A stretch of 64,000 bases of DNA from Nymphaea colorata (Eukaryota; Streptophyta; Magnoliopsida; Nymphaeales; Nymphaeaceae). The position numbers and the translations under genes were made by a program. The notes below the pieces were generated by a model, which was given only the letters and a program-made list of their open reading frames with translations, made no database searches and had not been told where the DNA came from. Location of the stretch: positions 10,042,505 through 10,106,504 of the forward strand of contig NC_045140.1 in assembly GCF_008831285.2 (NCBI RefSeq), written 5' to 3'. Position 1 is the stretch's first letter; each line of letters opens with the position of its first letter. Shown piece by piece: positions 1-11,581 of the stretch.

Positions 1-417
1 AACCCGGCGGTTGCTCCATCTGCGCAGGTGGAGGTGCAGGTTCTTCTTCCAAACACGCCGGTTGCTCCATCTGCGCAGGTGGAGGTGCAGGTTCCTCTTC
101 CAAACCCGGCGGTTGCTCCATCTGCGCAGGTGGAGGTGCAGGTTCCTCTTCCAAACACGCCGGTTGCTCCATCTGCGCAGTTGGAGGTGCAGGTTCCTCT
201 TCCAAACACGCCGGTTGCTCCATCTGCGCAGTTGGAGGTGCATGTTCCCCTTCCAAACTCCCCGATTAATCCATCTGCGCTGGTGGAGCTGCACGTTCCT
301 CTTTCAAACCCGCCGATTGCTCCATCTGCGCAGGTGGAGCTGCACGTTCCTCTGCCAAACCTGCTGGTTGCTCCATCTGCGCAGGTGGAGGTACACGTTC
401 CTCTTCCAACACCGGGT
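1..417. repeat. 51-bp minisatellite, about 8 units, coding-compatible
   Basis: The motif gttgctcc recurs at 10, 61, 112, 163, 214, (265, degenerate), 316 and 367, an exact 51-bp period equal to 17 codons. The array enters from the left edge, so the true copy number is unknown. Units 1-5 are nearly identical and units 6-8 have diverged, which suggests recent expansion at the left side. Confidence 0.9.
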
Positions 418-1135
418 GCTCCAAGTTCTGCGGAGGTGGTGGCAGACCTTGAAGAAGGAAGAGTCGACGGGAGGATTAGTAGCCGAGAGGAGGCGTCCGA
501 TGATGGTGAGACTTGTTACTAGACCATTTACAATTTCCGTGAGGCTGTAACCTTCTTGCTTCTCCATGTCTCTGTTTGTTGCCTGGGTCTGAAATTAGCG
601 TGTGATTTTGTCAAAATTGAAGCGCAAAGTGGGCCGGAAGGAATTGTACCCTCTCAGAGCAGCACGATCTCTCGGAGGAGCAGTATTAAGTATAACCTGC
701 TGATTGGATTTGCACTTATGAATCCTTCTTCCACCAGCCTTTTCAGGGCGGGTTCACCCTCGCATGCCTTGTACATGGGCTTAACTTCTCTTGGCATAGC
801 GGGCTCCCTCTTACTTTCTTATGCAGGTGGGTAGTGCTTCTAAATTATTTGCTGTGTTCTTCGTTCTTGATTATGTATCATCAGTGTCAACTTAATTCCT
901 TCATTGACCAGAAGCTCCGGCTGGCTACTTAACTGCCCGATCGACTGCATTCAATCTTTCTTCTCCTTTGTACAACCAGAGAAAAAATCACCAAACTAAT
1001 TGGTAACATGTTGCAGGTGACAGAATGCAAAGCAATGTTTTGCTGCTGAGCTCCACCATCCCCCTTCTTGGAGCCCTTTCGATGCTGGGTGTTGAGGCTT
1101 CAGTACAAGCTGAGTTTTTTCCATCTCGACATTGA
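1..1135 (+). CDS. 3' part of an unrecognised gene: 17-aa repeat domain plus hydrophobic C-terminus
   Basis: The reading frame enters from the left edge. I propose three exons: up to 505 (GATGATG|gtgaga), 599-826 (acceptor aaattag, donor gtgggt) and 1017-1135 (acceptor ttgcag), ending in TGA at 1133-1135. Both junctions keep the frame (phase 1 each), and the introns are 93 and 190 bp, normal for plants. Exon 1 encodes about eight 17-residue units of the type VEVQVPLPNTPVAPSAQ, followed by an acidic stretch (EVVADLEEGR, REEASDD). Exons 2 and 3 encode a Ser-rich linker and two hydrophobic segments (ALYMGLTSLGIAGSLLLSY; NVLLLSSTIPLLGALSMLG) that could be membrane spans. I do not recognise the family and infer no function. 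The repeats are also open in a second plus frame and mostly open on the minus strand, so strand assignment rests on splice phase and on the C-terminal exons. Confidence 0.45.
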
Positions 1136-1235
1136 GGTACTGCTGGAATGTTTTGGTGCCTATATGCTGGTCCTTTTTTTACGCAATTGGACGTTTTAAA
1201 CCATGCAGATCTGGCACTTATCATATACAAATTGG

Positions 1236-1271
<36 letters not shown>

Positions 1272-2830
1272 ACCTTTTTTGGTCATTTCTTGCAGATGAT
1301 CAGGCTACATAGGCTGGCCTCCTTCTGTATCCACACGCTTCAACATCGGAGCCCAAGCTTGATGAAAAAGATTCGACCCGCTTAGATATAGATGGAATTC
1401 TGTTTAAAAAGTAGAGTCTGAGTCTGAATCTAAACCTAGTAAAGGATGGATCTGAATCCATTAATTCAAACAATTTCTTTAATGTTAGTGTCTGTTTATT
1501 ATTTTCTCCTTTAGAAATGCATCTTTTCTTTGTTCTACCTTAAAATTATTGCAGGCTAGCTATTTTCTGAATGCCAAAGACCAATAGGCATCCTGCATGT
1601 GGGTACACTGAAAGTGGGTACTGAGAAGCTAGCTAGACATGAAGACCTGATTGCAGGTAGGAAATTAATCCCCATTGGCTTACAATATATGGAAAGCTAG
1701 CGTTTTATGGACATGGAAATTAATGATGATTTGGAAAATGTCCCAACTTTTCCCATGGAAACACTTAATATGCATAGGGGATAAATTGGAAGAGTATGAT
1801 GGTTTCTAGGATATTTAATTAGTGCAATTGTGATTATTCTATCATGTGCCACTGGAGAATACTCAGTGGGAGTGATCTATTTTCAATAATCCTGCTCAAA
1901 CGTGTGAAGTTTGACTAGACTCTCAGCCCAATGTAAAGCTCTGACTCATGAGGGTCTAGGTCCGAAGGGACTAGGCACGGTAAACGCCCTGTTTCTCCCC
2001 TTGGCCCTCAATCTATTAGCAGGGACTCCGCAACAGGGTCTATTGGTTATATCGCCTGAGATTCTGCCTCACGTGTTAATATTCAATGATGACTAAATAA
2101 AGTAATGCATGAATGATATTGATAAATAGTCTTGCTTATATATCTTATATTCATGGTATGAATATCCTCTCGTTATAATGCTGTAACATATTGTTGTGTA
2201 TGTATGAGTTACATCTTCACACACCTCATATGTGATCCTATTAAGAATGTGAAAATATACTCATGCTTTGAAAATTATATTGTTTTTCAGGTGATTTTGG
2301 TGCGCCACGACAATGAGCAAAGGAAATTGTGGCAGGTCTAACTGTTTTGGTGTGTAGATATTTATGCAACTGTTATTTTGACTTTTATATATATATATAT
2401 GTGTGTGTGTTCTTTGCAGCTATTTAACTAGTGGTGGGGCCATCAATGTGAAAATTATAAGGTTGATTTGTACTGGTATAGACTTCCGTACATGTGTTTG
2501 GTTGTGAACTATACTATGAATGAATGTAAACATGGTCTTTAGATTGACTAGAACCATTAACTGCCTAAGATAGATCATGCTATGTGCTAATACACAGATA
2601 AATTATCTATACACCCTTTATGATAGGCTAGACCTATGCCAACTGCATAGGTCATGTGATTATAAATGTTGTGCTATCCCCATGAATGAATGTATATAAA
2701 AAAAAAAATAGGTTATTTTGGGATGTTACACTTAAGGCAACAGAATATTTTCTGTTTGACCAGTGTTCTAAAACAAGAATCCACGAAATGATCCTTGTCC
2801 CTTTGCTTCTTTTTTTTTCTTCTTCTTCTT
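1136..2830. other. 3' flank or UTR of the first gene, no gene recognised
   Basis: AT-rich DNA with many stops in all frames. It contains a (TA)n tract at about 1239-1269 and a short TA/TG tract near 2385-2410. Isolated splice-like sites occur (for example ttgcaggt at 1650) but no supported exon. It may hold 3' UTR of the gene ending at 1135. Confidence 0.5.
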
Positions 2831-2842
2831 GCGTGTGTGTGT

Positions 2843-2873
<31 letters not shown>

Positions 2874-2898
2874 GGGGGAGGGGGGGGGGGGGGGGGGG
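2831..2898. repeat. (GT)n followed by a 42-nt poly-G tract
   Basis: About 13 GT dinucleotides run into G22-A-G19 (2857-2878 and 2880-2898). It is low-complexity DNA. Any reading frame through it (Gly-rich or Pro-rich/His-Thr) is an artefact. Confidence 0.95.
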
Positions 2899-3359
2899 TT
2901 GGGTGTGGGGGAATTAGTGCACTTAAGGAAAGATATAAACAATTAATGAAAGGAAGTTGATGGTGTCAATGGAAAATGAAGCTATCAAATACAAAAAACA
3001 TATGAATATGAAGAACATTAGACAAATGCAAGAATGATTTATTGTTGATAAAGCGTCATAAAGAACGCAATCATTTTATAAGTAGATCTTTGATCAAAGC
3101 TAGAATGGAAATGTTAGATCACATATCTTATACTTATATGGAATGTAAATATACTTTTCAAATTCAAATGGGTTTATCGCATTTATTTGCACACTTTGGA
3201 ATCTCACAACAGTTATACCTCTCGATGTTTTATTTGTGATAGTACGATAGTTAATCAAAGTTGTCATAGATGTAGGCTGTATTTAAGTAGGGCTACATAA
3301 GTTAACATGTTGTTTTGTCCCCCTCTCTCTCTCTCTTATTTCTCTCATATATTGCAACA
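2899..3359. other. AT-rich spacer, nothing recognised
   Basis: Short frames only. A CT-rich stretch near 3320-3345 lies just before the Copia gag remnant and could be leftover leader or LTR, but no matching second LTR is visible. Confidence 0.4.
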
Positions 3360-4470
3360 TATAATGACATCAAGGCGAACTATATCTTCTATATCAGTAA
3401 AATCTATGGATCTTGCTTTAGCTGTGTATTGGAATGATTTCTTCTCTTGTTATAGTGAAGTTTGATTGCAACAATGAGAGTTGTGGAAATATTAGATTTA
3501 GTCTAGGATGTTCAATTAAGACCTTCACAAGTATGTGGATATTCATGCCTACCTCTAGAAGTTAAGGAGAAAGTATGAAGCCAAATCTAAGTATCTCATT
3601 CATAAAGGGATGATTAACTTTGAGTTGAATTAAGGCTGCCATCACTAAATTAGTGCTGAGCCAAATTATCATTCACGAAAATCTCAAGAAGTATGCTCAT
3701 TCATTGAGAAAGCATTTTTTCATAGTTCAATTTATAGATTTTTTAAAGTCGAGCATAATCTCCAAAATGGGTCTAAATGTGAAAAATGCAAAGTTGGCTA
3801 TATCAATCATGTGAAGTTATTCATTGATTCAGCAAGCTCAATTGGTGAAAATATAAACAAGGACAACTTGATTATGCATGTGCTTAATGGCTAGGAAGTA
3901 TGAAAAATTTGTTACCACCATGGAAACTTTGAACTATCTTTTCCCATCTTGTGAGATCCATAACCTTCTAATAAATCAAAAGAAACATTTAGAGCTCCTT
4001 AATGAGGAAGTAGTAACCAATGGGTGAGTTTTTAATAGTTGCCTCTTTGCTCAAAGTGGTTGTGCCCATGACAGAGGTAGAGGCAGAAAAAAAGGTGTTG
4101 GATGACCTAATTCAAGCTTTAAAGTTCATGAAAAGGTATGCATACAACATCAAAGTGCATATAATTAAATAATTTTTCAACTATATGGAAGGAGGAATCA
4201 TGTAGCCATATATTGTATGATTTATGCAAGCCTGGTAATGACTATGAAATCATTGCAAAACGCACATTGGCATCTAGATATTTGTGTCACACATCATATT
4301 GTTACTTTAGATCAAGGTTTAGTGACAGAACATGAGTATTTTGAGTCAGCTGCTATGATAGTATGCAGCTACATGAAATGTTCCAAACACAAATATATGT
4401 AAAATGGAATCTCGATACAAAAATAAGAGGCTTATGTTGACAAATGTCCTTCATGTTCAAAAAAAAAAAA
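3360..4470 (+). pseudogene. gag: Decayed Copia gag-protease fragment
   Basis: Translations in shifting frames show Copia gag hallmarks: a start region after the ATG at 3365 with a VKFDG-like motif, then the late gag segment (INKDNLIMHVLNG, YEKFVTTMETLNYLFPSCEI, IHNLLINQKKHLELLNEE) at about 3780-4030, then a Gly/Arg-rich tail. Near 4260-4310 comes a protease-like HWHLDICVTHHIV, where family members usually have D-S-G-A-T-H-H. The catalytic D-S-G is therefore changed to D-I-C. Stops and frameshifts are frequent. Integrase, RT and RNase H are missing apart from a doubtful linker trace near 4660-4800, and no LTR was found. It is an old dead copy, different from the minus-strand element next to it. 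Confidence 0.65.
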
Positions 4471-5174
4471 GAAAAAGAAAAATCTTCTATTGGTATTATT
4501 CATGTTTGTTCTACTTCCTCGATAATTAACCACACCTAAACTCGAGAAATTTCATCTTATATGGTCTTATCTTCAAGTCGGTAGTCATAGCTATCCTCAA
4601 AACAATATCAAAGCCACCAAACTCTCCAACTCCATTGTTTTCTACAACCGAATGTCCTACCCTTGAATCTCCAACTCAATCAAGTGTTACTCTTGTAATT
4701 GACTTAAACTCTCTCCCTTCACTATCTTTTACTCTTGTGCTTAGACACATGATAATGGATGGTACACTCAACCTAATTTGTTTCAAATTATAGTCCAAAA
4801 TATTGAAAAACAAACCATGGTCAACATGGACTCATATGAACTAACATATTTTTGTCAAGAAAACCTTTACATAGAATGTCCACAAACCATATATGCAATA
4901 TAAAATATATGTTCTTGCAAAAAAGAAAGCATGTTTTCTGGCAGAAGAATATCTTAAGCACCATTTAATGCAAGTGAATTTAGAAAATCAAGCAAAATGA
5001 TGATTTGTCTATATGTAGAATGAAATCTTAGTTAGTAGAGATGGGTGTAGCCAATAGGAAAGGATATGCTACTTTGACACATTTTTTCTTGTTAATACTC
5101 CAATCTCAATGAAAATTATCTTCATTATTACCTTAAATAAAAGATGGCTTATAACTAGTTTGATACTAATGTAA
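4471..5174. other. Spacer between two Copia remnants
   Basis: AT-rich DNA. The plus-strand peptide around 4660-4760 (Ser/Pro/Thr-rich, then a THHM-like stretch) resembles the linker between integrase and RT of Copia polyproteins, so it may belong to the preceding remnant, but it is too decayed for a firm call. Confidence 0.35.
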
Positions 5175-5773
5175 TGCCTCTCTCAGGAATAAAATATGAG
5201 TCTAAGCTAGCAACGCATTGCGACACCCGTAAGGAGTGTAGTTCCCCATCCTGGGGCTACTTTACCATATTCCAAATTCAATGGCTTTAATAAATCACCT
5301 ACAAATAAAAAAAAAGGAAGAAAAAGACACACAAGAAGTAAGGTGGTTAGGTTTATAAAGACGGCATCCACTATCAAACAAGTTTGGAAGCTTAGTTTTT
5401 ATTTCTCTATCCTCCCCCACCCCCTTCTCTGTCACTCTCTTCCACCCTCTCTATCTTTTCTTTCACTAATTTGGAAGAACATGGTACAAGCCTCCAAGAT
5501 AACCCTTTTATAGGCAAGGTTTTATATCGATAAGTTATTAGCCAATATATAAAAATAATGATGGGGATAAAAAATATGTCAACTGTCCTCCAAGTTATTC
5601 ATTTTTATCTTCATCCTTTGCCATTGCAGGTATAACTTCAAGTTGAGGCACCCACCATCCTTACTTGGCTAATTGCTTAATTTATTCATCCTTATTAACT
5701 ATCTTTAGCTTCCACCAACCTCATACATAGCTCCACAACTGACCTCTTCATTCCCATGTAAGCCAACCTCAAT
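5175..5773 (-). repeat. Left (3') LTR of the minus-strand Copia element
   Basis: Aligns by eye with 9594-10207. Shared blocks include ggaagaacatggtacaagc, the aggcaagg-tttta segment, ttagccaatat, catcctttgcca, and agccaacctcaa at the end. It lacks the long (CT)n tract and the 68-bp insertion present in the right LTR. Confidence 0.8.
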
Positions 5774-6118
5774 TCTCCTCCTTGGCTTGAATGAATCAAC
5801 TCACTATCAACAAGGTTGATCAAGTTCAAACATTTCTCAAATGTACTTCGAGTTACCACCTTTGAGAATATATTTGCTCTATTCTCTTTGGTGTTTACCT
5901 TTGTTAAAATGACATAGAACTTTAGATGATATCAACTCTCTAATTTTGTGATATCTTATGTATATGTGTTTATTTATAGCATGGAATACTTGTTTTGGCC
6001 AAATGAATAGCACTTTAGTTGTTGCATCTTATTGGCATACATCTTTTATCCAAACCAAGTTGTTGAGTAGTCCTTTTACCATAATGTTTCTTTTGTAGTT
6101 TCTATTAGTGTTATATAT

Positions 6119-9050
6119 TCAACTTCTATAGTAGAGAGAGTTGTGGTTTTTTGAAATACAAAATTCTACAAAATTGGATCTATAGGTAAACACATACCCT
6201 ATCATTGATTCTCTAGGGTCTAAGTCTCTATATTTTGCATCCACAAAACCAATTTCATGCGGTGATGATGAATGATTAAACAAAATGCATATACCTTGTG
6301 AATTTGTAACGTATCTAATGACATTCTTGACTGCTAACCAATGCATCTTCCTTGGATTGCTCATGAATTTGCTCACATGCTAACCACTTGACAAAGATCT
6401 GGTTGGGTGTACATCAGACAACCTACTGAGACCGGTCTAGCATCACCCATGTAGTTGCATGTAACTTCTCTGGTTCACCCATAGCTTCCTAGTCTTCATG
6501 TCTCTCTTGATTTCCATACCAAGAAACTTCTTTTCTTTACCAAGGTCCTTCATTGCAACTTCTATACTTGATGGTGACTTTGATCTTATTACCTTAGATT
6601 TGTTTTCAAAAGCGACTAGCATATCATCAATGTATATGGACAACATCACATATGAACTGTCTTTCAACACCTTGAGATATACATGACAATCATAGTCACA
6701 ATGAACAAAATTATGACAAATCATAAAGGAATCAAACATTTATATTATTCTTGTGGAATTTGCTTCAAACAATACAAAGACTTCTTTAACTTGCAAACTC
6801 AATCTGCTTTGCCTTGGACTTGAAAGCCTTCAAGTTGCTTACATAAATTTGTTCTCCATATGAAAAAGTTTATATCAAGTTCATGTATTCTTAAATTAAG
6901 CAATGTTACCAAAAGGAGTATCACGCGAAGTATGCCTAAAGATAGGAGAGAAAATCTCATTCTAATCTAATCCTTTTTATGTGCATATATCTTATGGTGA
7001 CAAGTTTGGCTTTATATTTTGTAGCTCCTTGTCAGTTGTTGCTTCATTCTTCTCGTAAATTCACTTGCAACCAATGAGTTTCTTTCTCTTGGGTAACTCC
7101 ACTAGATCCCAAGTTTCATTTGAAAGGGGAGACTCCTTTTCTTCTTGCATAGCCATCAACCAATGATTTCTCTTTTTTCTATTGGGAGGCTTCTCATAAC
7201 CCGTTGGTTCATCAAGACCATCAAACAATGCAAACACAACTGAATACAGCTAGCCATACCTTTGGAGTGGTCCTGTTGTTCTGTTTGGTTGATATACTGC
7301 TTTTGAATGTGATTGAATTGAATCTTCTATATCTGAACTTGTATGATCAATAAGTTCATCATCATTCCATGCAGTATTTTGATGCTCCCCCATAATAGTT
7401 TGCTCATCATCTAATGGTGTTGATGTGATTCTTTTCATTATAGAGTGCCCATCAAAAGCCACATTCATACTAACAAAATGATCATTGGTTATTTGGATCC
7501 CACAATTTATAAATCTTTTCTTTTTTTATAGTCAACAAATATGCACTTTATTGATTTTGGATCAAGCTTATCTGGAAATGTATTTTGGACCTAAAAAATA
7601 CATCCAAATATATGAAGAAAAGTGTAATATATTGTCATTCCTATCCATATCTCTTGAGGCACCTTGAAATTGATGGTCGTCAATTGAGGTTTGTTTATAA
7701 TAACATGTAATGGCTATTGCTTCTATCCAAAACTTTTTGGGAAGAGCGGTAGTCAATCACATGCATCTAGCACACTTAATAAAGTTTAATTTATCCTTTC
7801 AACCATGAAATTTTGTTGTGTTGTTCCTTTGCATGTGAAGTGTCGTATAATACTTTCTACCCTATTGAATTCATCAAACTCTTGGTTTTTAAATTCTCTT
7901 TCATTATTGCTTCGTAGATATTTGATTTGTTTTTCTTTTTGCTTTCCTATAAAGGTTTTGCTTCTTTCCATTCACAAAACACCTCATTTTTCTGTTTCAT
8001 AAAGTAAACCCAAACTTTTCGATAAAAATCATCAATGAAGCTCATGAAATTGTGTGCTCCAGCTAAATAAGCATGCTACACTGTGTCCTAAACATTTATG
8101 TGAATATATTCTAGGACACCTCTACTTATTTAAGCCTGAAACTTGAAGCTCGCTTCATATTGCTTTCCTTGTATACACCAATAAAACTAATGGCATGAAT
8201 CTTGAGCCCTTTCCAAAATATCCTATGGAGCTCTTTCATACATTTCTCTCCTAGATGTGTGAGTCTCATTTACCATATTTTAGATTCATCATTCATTTGA
8301 TCATCAGTCGATACCGTTTTTGCAGCTCCACCTATCATAGTGCTTCCTATTAATGCATATAAAGTGTCCTTTTGTTGTCGCTTCATCACAACTAACATTC
8401 CCTTTGACAATTTAATTAGACCATTTGATGTTGTTAATTGTAGCCAGCAACATTTAGGCACCCTAAAGATATTAAAGTTTCTTTAAATTTCGGACATCTT
8501 GTAACTCACAAAGCTTCCTTGCTACTTCTTAAGGCATCATAATTTTTATAATTTCAATGCCAATAACTTTGAATTTAGCATATTATCCATAAGATAGTTC
8601 CTCCATCACAAGAAATATAGGAATTAAACCATTATCAATGTGGACACATATGATAGGAAGCACCTGCATCCAAAATTTAGTAATCTATTGTAGTTAGAGG
8701 TTCATGATATGCTGAACATAAATACTTATTATCATATGTTTCTAACTCACTCTTTGCTTTTGCAACACCAGTACAGGAAGAGGATGATATGGATATCGTC
8801 CTCTTTTGGTTCTTATGATAATCTAAGTCCATTAATGTTTTGCAAAATCTTCAAGTATGACTCTCATGGCAGTAAAACATCCACATCACTATGATCTTTC
8901 ATAGATCCTATTGATTTAAATCAATAGTTCTTTCTAGAAAACTTTTTCCCTCTACTTTTGTACGGCCTCTTTTCTCTATATCCACGACTAGTCTTTCTGC
9001 GGACATTTCACTAGTACCATAGTTTTTCATATTCTTTTCATACAATAAAG
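6119..9050 (-). pseudogene. pol: Broken gag-pol of the minus-strand Copia element
   Basis: Read on the minus strand from high to low coordinates: a zinc-knuckle remnant (CFYCHESHT then a stop) near 8870; protease ILDAGASYHMCPH near 8650-8690; pre-integrase GLIKLSKGMLVVMK at 8461-8270; integrase core (KYLRSNNEREFKN, FMVERIN) at 7971-7786; integrase C-terminal part (PKKFWIEAI) at 7756-7568; a linker at 7468-7250; RT with an intact YIDDML motif and DLGKEKKFLGMEI at 6739-6443; RNase H (VDAKYRDLDPRESMIGYVF) at 6376-6119. Frameshifts and stops separate all pieces, and the integrase Asp of the usual TDNG motif is lost (SNNE). No functional product is possible. Confidence 0.8.
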
Positions 9051-9580
9051 AGCACTAGTTACATTGTCTAACCTAACTGTCTTTTTTCCAAAGAGTATTA
9101 CGGTTACTAAATAACCATATGACCTAGCTAACATTTCAATCAAGAACACTGCCTTTTTTTTCATCATCTATTTAACACTCTTACTCAGAAGTTGGAAAAT
9201 AAGTATGTTTAAATTCATTAAGATGCACAAGAATCCCTCTTTCATGTGAAGGCAATAAAGTCACTGCTTGAATTATAGTTTGTTTATGTGATTCTTACCC
9301 ATATTCATGTTCTATTGGTTGTTCCAAATTACTTTTGCCATTTTTTCATGGATGATGTTGTGGTCCTGTGGATGACATCATTCCTAAGTGTAGTTGGATT
9401 GCACTTGCAGCTAGCCTTGCATCTGCCATGTTACATTGCTTGCATGCCATCCCTTCCGGCCACTAACCACATCCTATTAAATTAGCTAGTCTTGCATACG
9501 TTGTTCCCATAAGCAGAAGTTGTTTTTCCCCGTAAACTTCTCAATCTTATACTTTGTTACAGTCGACATCTTTCACTAAG

Positions 9581-9591
9581 TTCTGATACCA
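9581..9591 (-). promoter_or_regulatory. Primer-binding site, initiator tRNA-Met type
   Basis: On the minus strand TGGTATCAGAA follows the end of the 5' LTR after two bases. It pairs with the 3' end of plant initiator tRNA-Met, the usual Copia primer. Confidence 0.8.
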
Positions 9592-9732
9592 CTTGTCATA
9601 TCTCTCTAATGAACCAAATATGGATCTCAACTAGCAACATATTTGAAAAGAATAAAAGGAAGAAAAGAACACACAAAAGTTAAGGTGGTTCAATTTAAAC
9701 ACCTTATGTCTACCATCAAACAAGTGAGAGAG

Positions 9733-9734
<2 letters not shown>

Positions 9735-9803
<69 letters not shown>
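9735..9803. repeat. (CT)n microsatellite inside the LTR
   Basis: About 34 uninterrupted CT units. The matching position of the other LTR (about 5405-5460) is an imperfect pyrimidine stretch, so the tract expanded after insertion of the element. Confidence 0.95.
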
Positions 9804-9808
<5 letters not shown>

Positions 9809-10073
9809 TCTTTCACTATTTTGGAAGCACATGGTACAAGCTTGCATTGTGAGCCTTTTACAGGCAAGGCTTTACATTAGATAAATTCTTAGCCAATATT
9901 TAAAAGTAATGATGCGGTGGGGATAAACAACTATGCCAAATGTCCTCCTCGTTGTCCATTTCTATATTCATCCTTTGCCAATAAAGGTAAGATTGCAAGC
10001 TGAAGCAATCCACCATCCATACTTGGCTAACTACTTAATCTTTTCATTGTTTCCAACTTTCTCTAGCTTCCAC

Positions 10074-10141
10074 TAGGCCTGCACACGAGCCGGCTCGACT
10101 CATGTTTAGTCAGCTCGATCTCGACTCGTTGTGCAGCCCTA
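10074..10141. mobile_element. 68-bp hAT-like miniature element in one LTR
   Basis: Ends are TAGGCCTGCACA and, on the opposite end, TGTGCAGCCCTA: 12-bp inverted repeats with one mismatch. It is flanked by a perfect 8-bp duplication GCTTCCAC (10066-10073 and 10142-10149). The other LTR at about 5710 has the uninterrupted site, which independently supports insertion. An 8-bp duplication is the hAT signature. Confidence 0.8.
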
Positions 10142-10319
10142 GCTTCCACGGCCTAACACATGGCTCCTTCACCAACCATTTCCTTCACGTGCAAGCCAAC
10201 CTCAACAATTAATAATGCCTTTTTACATAGATGGTGTCTACATGATGCGACCACTTATGTATATTGATCTGATACAACCACAATCTATGTAAAATTAACA
10301 AGCTTTATATGGCCTAAGG

Positions 10320-11271
10320 CAAGTGTTTCCAGAATGGTTTTGGCAGACTCAAAGGTTATTTACTCAGCCATGGTTTTTATGAGTCATGAGTCAAGTTTTA
10401 GTTTATTATTTATTTTCCTAAAGAAGGCAATAATTACTAGAATTAAATTATGTGGATGATATCATAGTTACTAGTAGAAAAATAAAGATTGTATCTAATC
10501 TTCTTTCCTTTTGAGGTTATACATTGAGATGTTTAGGGGCGGTCACCGGTGGTTAGTAGGGATAAATACCGCTACTATGTCTCATTGATGGATGAGTGCT
10601 CAAAGTATACATGGATATACTTACTTGCTTACACATCTGATGTTGAACATGCATTGAAGATTTTTAGAAACGAAATTGAAAATTTATTTGATGCAAAAAT
10701 CAAATATTTTCATACCAATGGGGGAAGACAATATGCAGCTGTCAATAATTTTTTTCAATAGTATGGTATATAGTGACATATTTATAGAGGAACACATTTC
10801 TGGCCCACATGTCCATGAATAAAATGGAACAACTGAAAGAAAGCACAAGACTATAGTGGAAACGGGGCTGACCTTGCTTAAACATAGTGGTGTTCCGAAG
10901 GAGTTTTCGACTTACGCTTTTTCCAACTCTCACAAAGGCTGTTTGTCTAGGCCCAAGTCTTTTTTATTGGAGTTTGAAGAAACAAATGACTGTTGCACGC
11001 TCATCCCTTGAAGCTGAATTTAGATCAGTTGCTACTACGGCTGCCGAACTACTATGGATTCAACAATCTTTGGTGTGATTTGGGAACCAAAATATCCAAC
11101 ACCCCAGTTATTTGGTGCGACAATATTAGTGCTATATACATGACCGCCAATCCAGTTCTGCATCATAAAAGCAAGCACATCGAACTTGATGTCCATTTTG
11201 TGTGTGATCTTGTTGCTAAGAAATAATTCCTCGACTCAATGCTCATGTTAGACCATTGAGTTTGAGGGGGG
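10320..11271 (+). pseudogene. pol: Rearranged Copia pol fragments (RT, integrase, RNase H out of order)
   Basis: Three Copia pieces lie in an abnormal order. An RT catalytic motif NYVDDIIVT is encoded near 10445-10475. Integrase core follows at 10510-10880 (SRDKYRYYVSLMDECSKYTW, FHTNGGRQY, NGTTERKHKTIVET); its second catalytic Asp is replaced by Asn (TNGG). The end of RNase H follows at 10978-11226 (MTVARSSLEAEFRSVA, VIWCDNISAIYM, HHKSKHIELDVHF). A polypurine tract TTGAGGGGGGA lies at about 11260-11271, and the sequence after it (cttagagatccaaac) is probably the decayed start of a 3' LTR. Canonical order is integrase-RT-RNase H, so this is a deletion/rearrangement product or two nested fragments. 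Confidence 0.7.
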
Positions 11272-11539
11272 ATCTTAGAGATCCAAACTTATTCTCTCAC
11301 TACTTTATTCTCTCTCTTACTCTGTACCACAACTCTCTCTTGCTCTAAACTTCTTCAATCATTTGCTATGATGCTTGTCATATACATATAATTTATTAGG
11401 ACCATTTCAGAGATGGACTCACTTAAATTCTCCAACCTATACATCATTCGGGCCTCCCAAAAACAAATTGAATATCATTCTACAATTTGGTTTGTAAGTT
11501 GAAGTTACAACAAGTTCTTGATTTGACCAACAATCACGG

Positions 11540-11581
<42 letters not shown>

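Larger units (their letters stand above)
5175..10207 (-). mobile_element. Decayed full-span Copia element with both LTRs, minus strand
   Basis: Two direct repeats of about 600 bp (5175-5773 and 9594-10207) flank minus-strand Copia coding remnants in the canonical order: zinc knuckle, protease, integrase, RT, RNase H. The primer-binding site lies just inside the right (5') LTR. A purine-rich tract (gaggagaa on the minus strand, about 5773-5781) sits next to the left (3') LTR. The LTRs differ at many positions and by indels, and every coding domain is broken, so the element is old. I could not find a convincing 5-bp target-site duplication. Confidence 0.85.
9594..10207 (-). repeat. Right (5') LTR of the minus-strand Copia element
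   Basis: On the minus strand it starts TGTTGAGG and ends TGACA. It carries two features absent from its partner: a (CT)n microsatellite and a 68-bp TIR element with an 8-bp target duplication (10074-10141). Confidence 0.8.

Noticed and set aside
11-567. Alternative long frames over the 51-bp repeats, including a minus-strand frame starting MEKQEGYSL at 567 and a minus Pro/Glu-rich frame
   Set aside because: A 51-bp period leaves several frames open by repetition. Only the plus frame chosen joins in phase to downstream exons; the minus Glu/Pro frame has a TAA near 265. The opposite strand is not fully excluded.
9735-9803. Possible CRISPR-like array from regular repeats
   Set aside because: Simple dinucleotide repeats without spacers in a plant nuclear genome. 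The 51-, 89- and 175-bp arrays also lack spacer structure.
9643-9867. Open frames of repeated Ser-Leu or Arg-Glu across the (CT)n tract
   Set aside because: Translations of a dinucleotide repeat inside an LTR.
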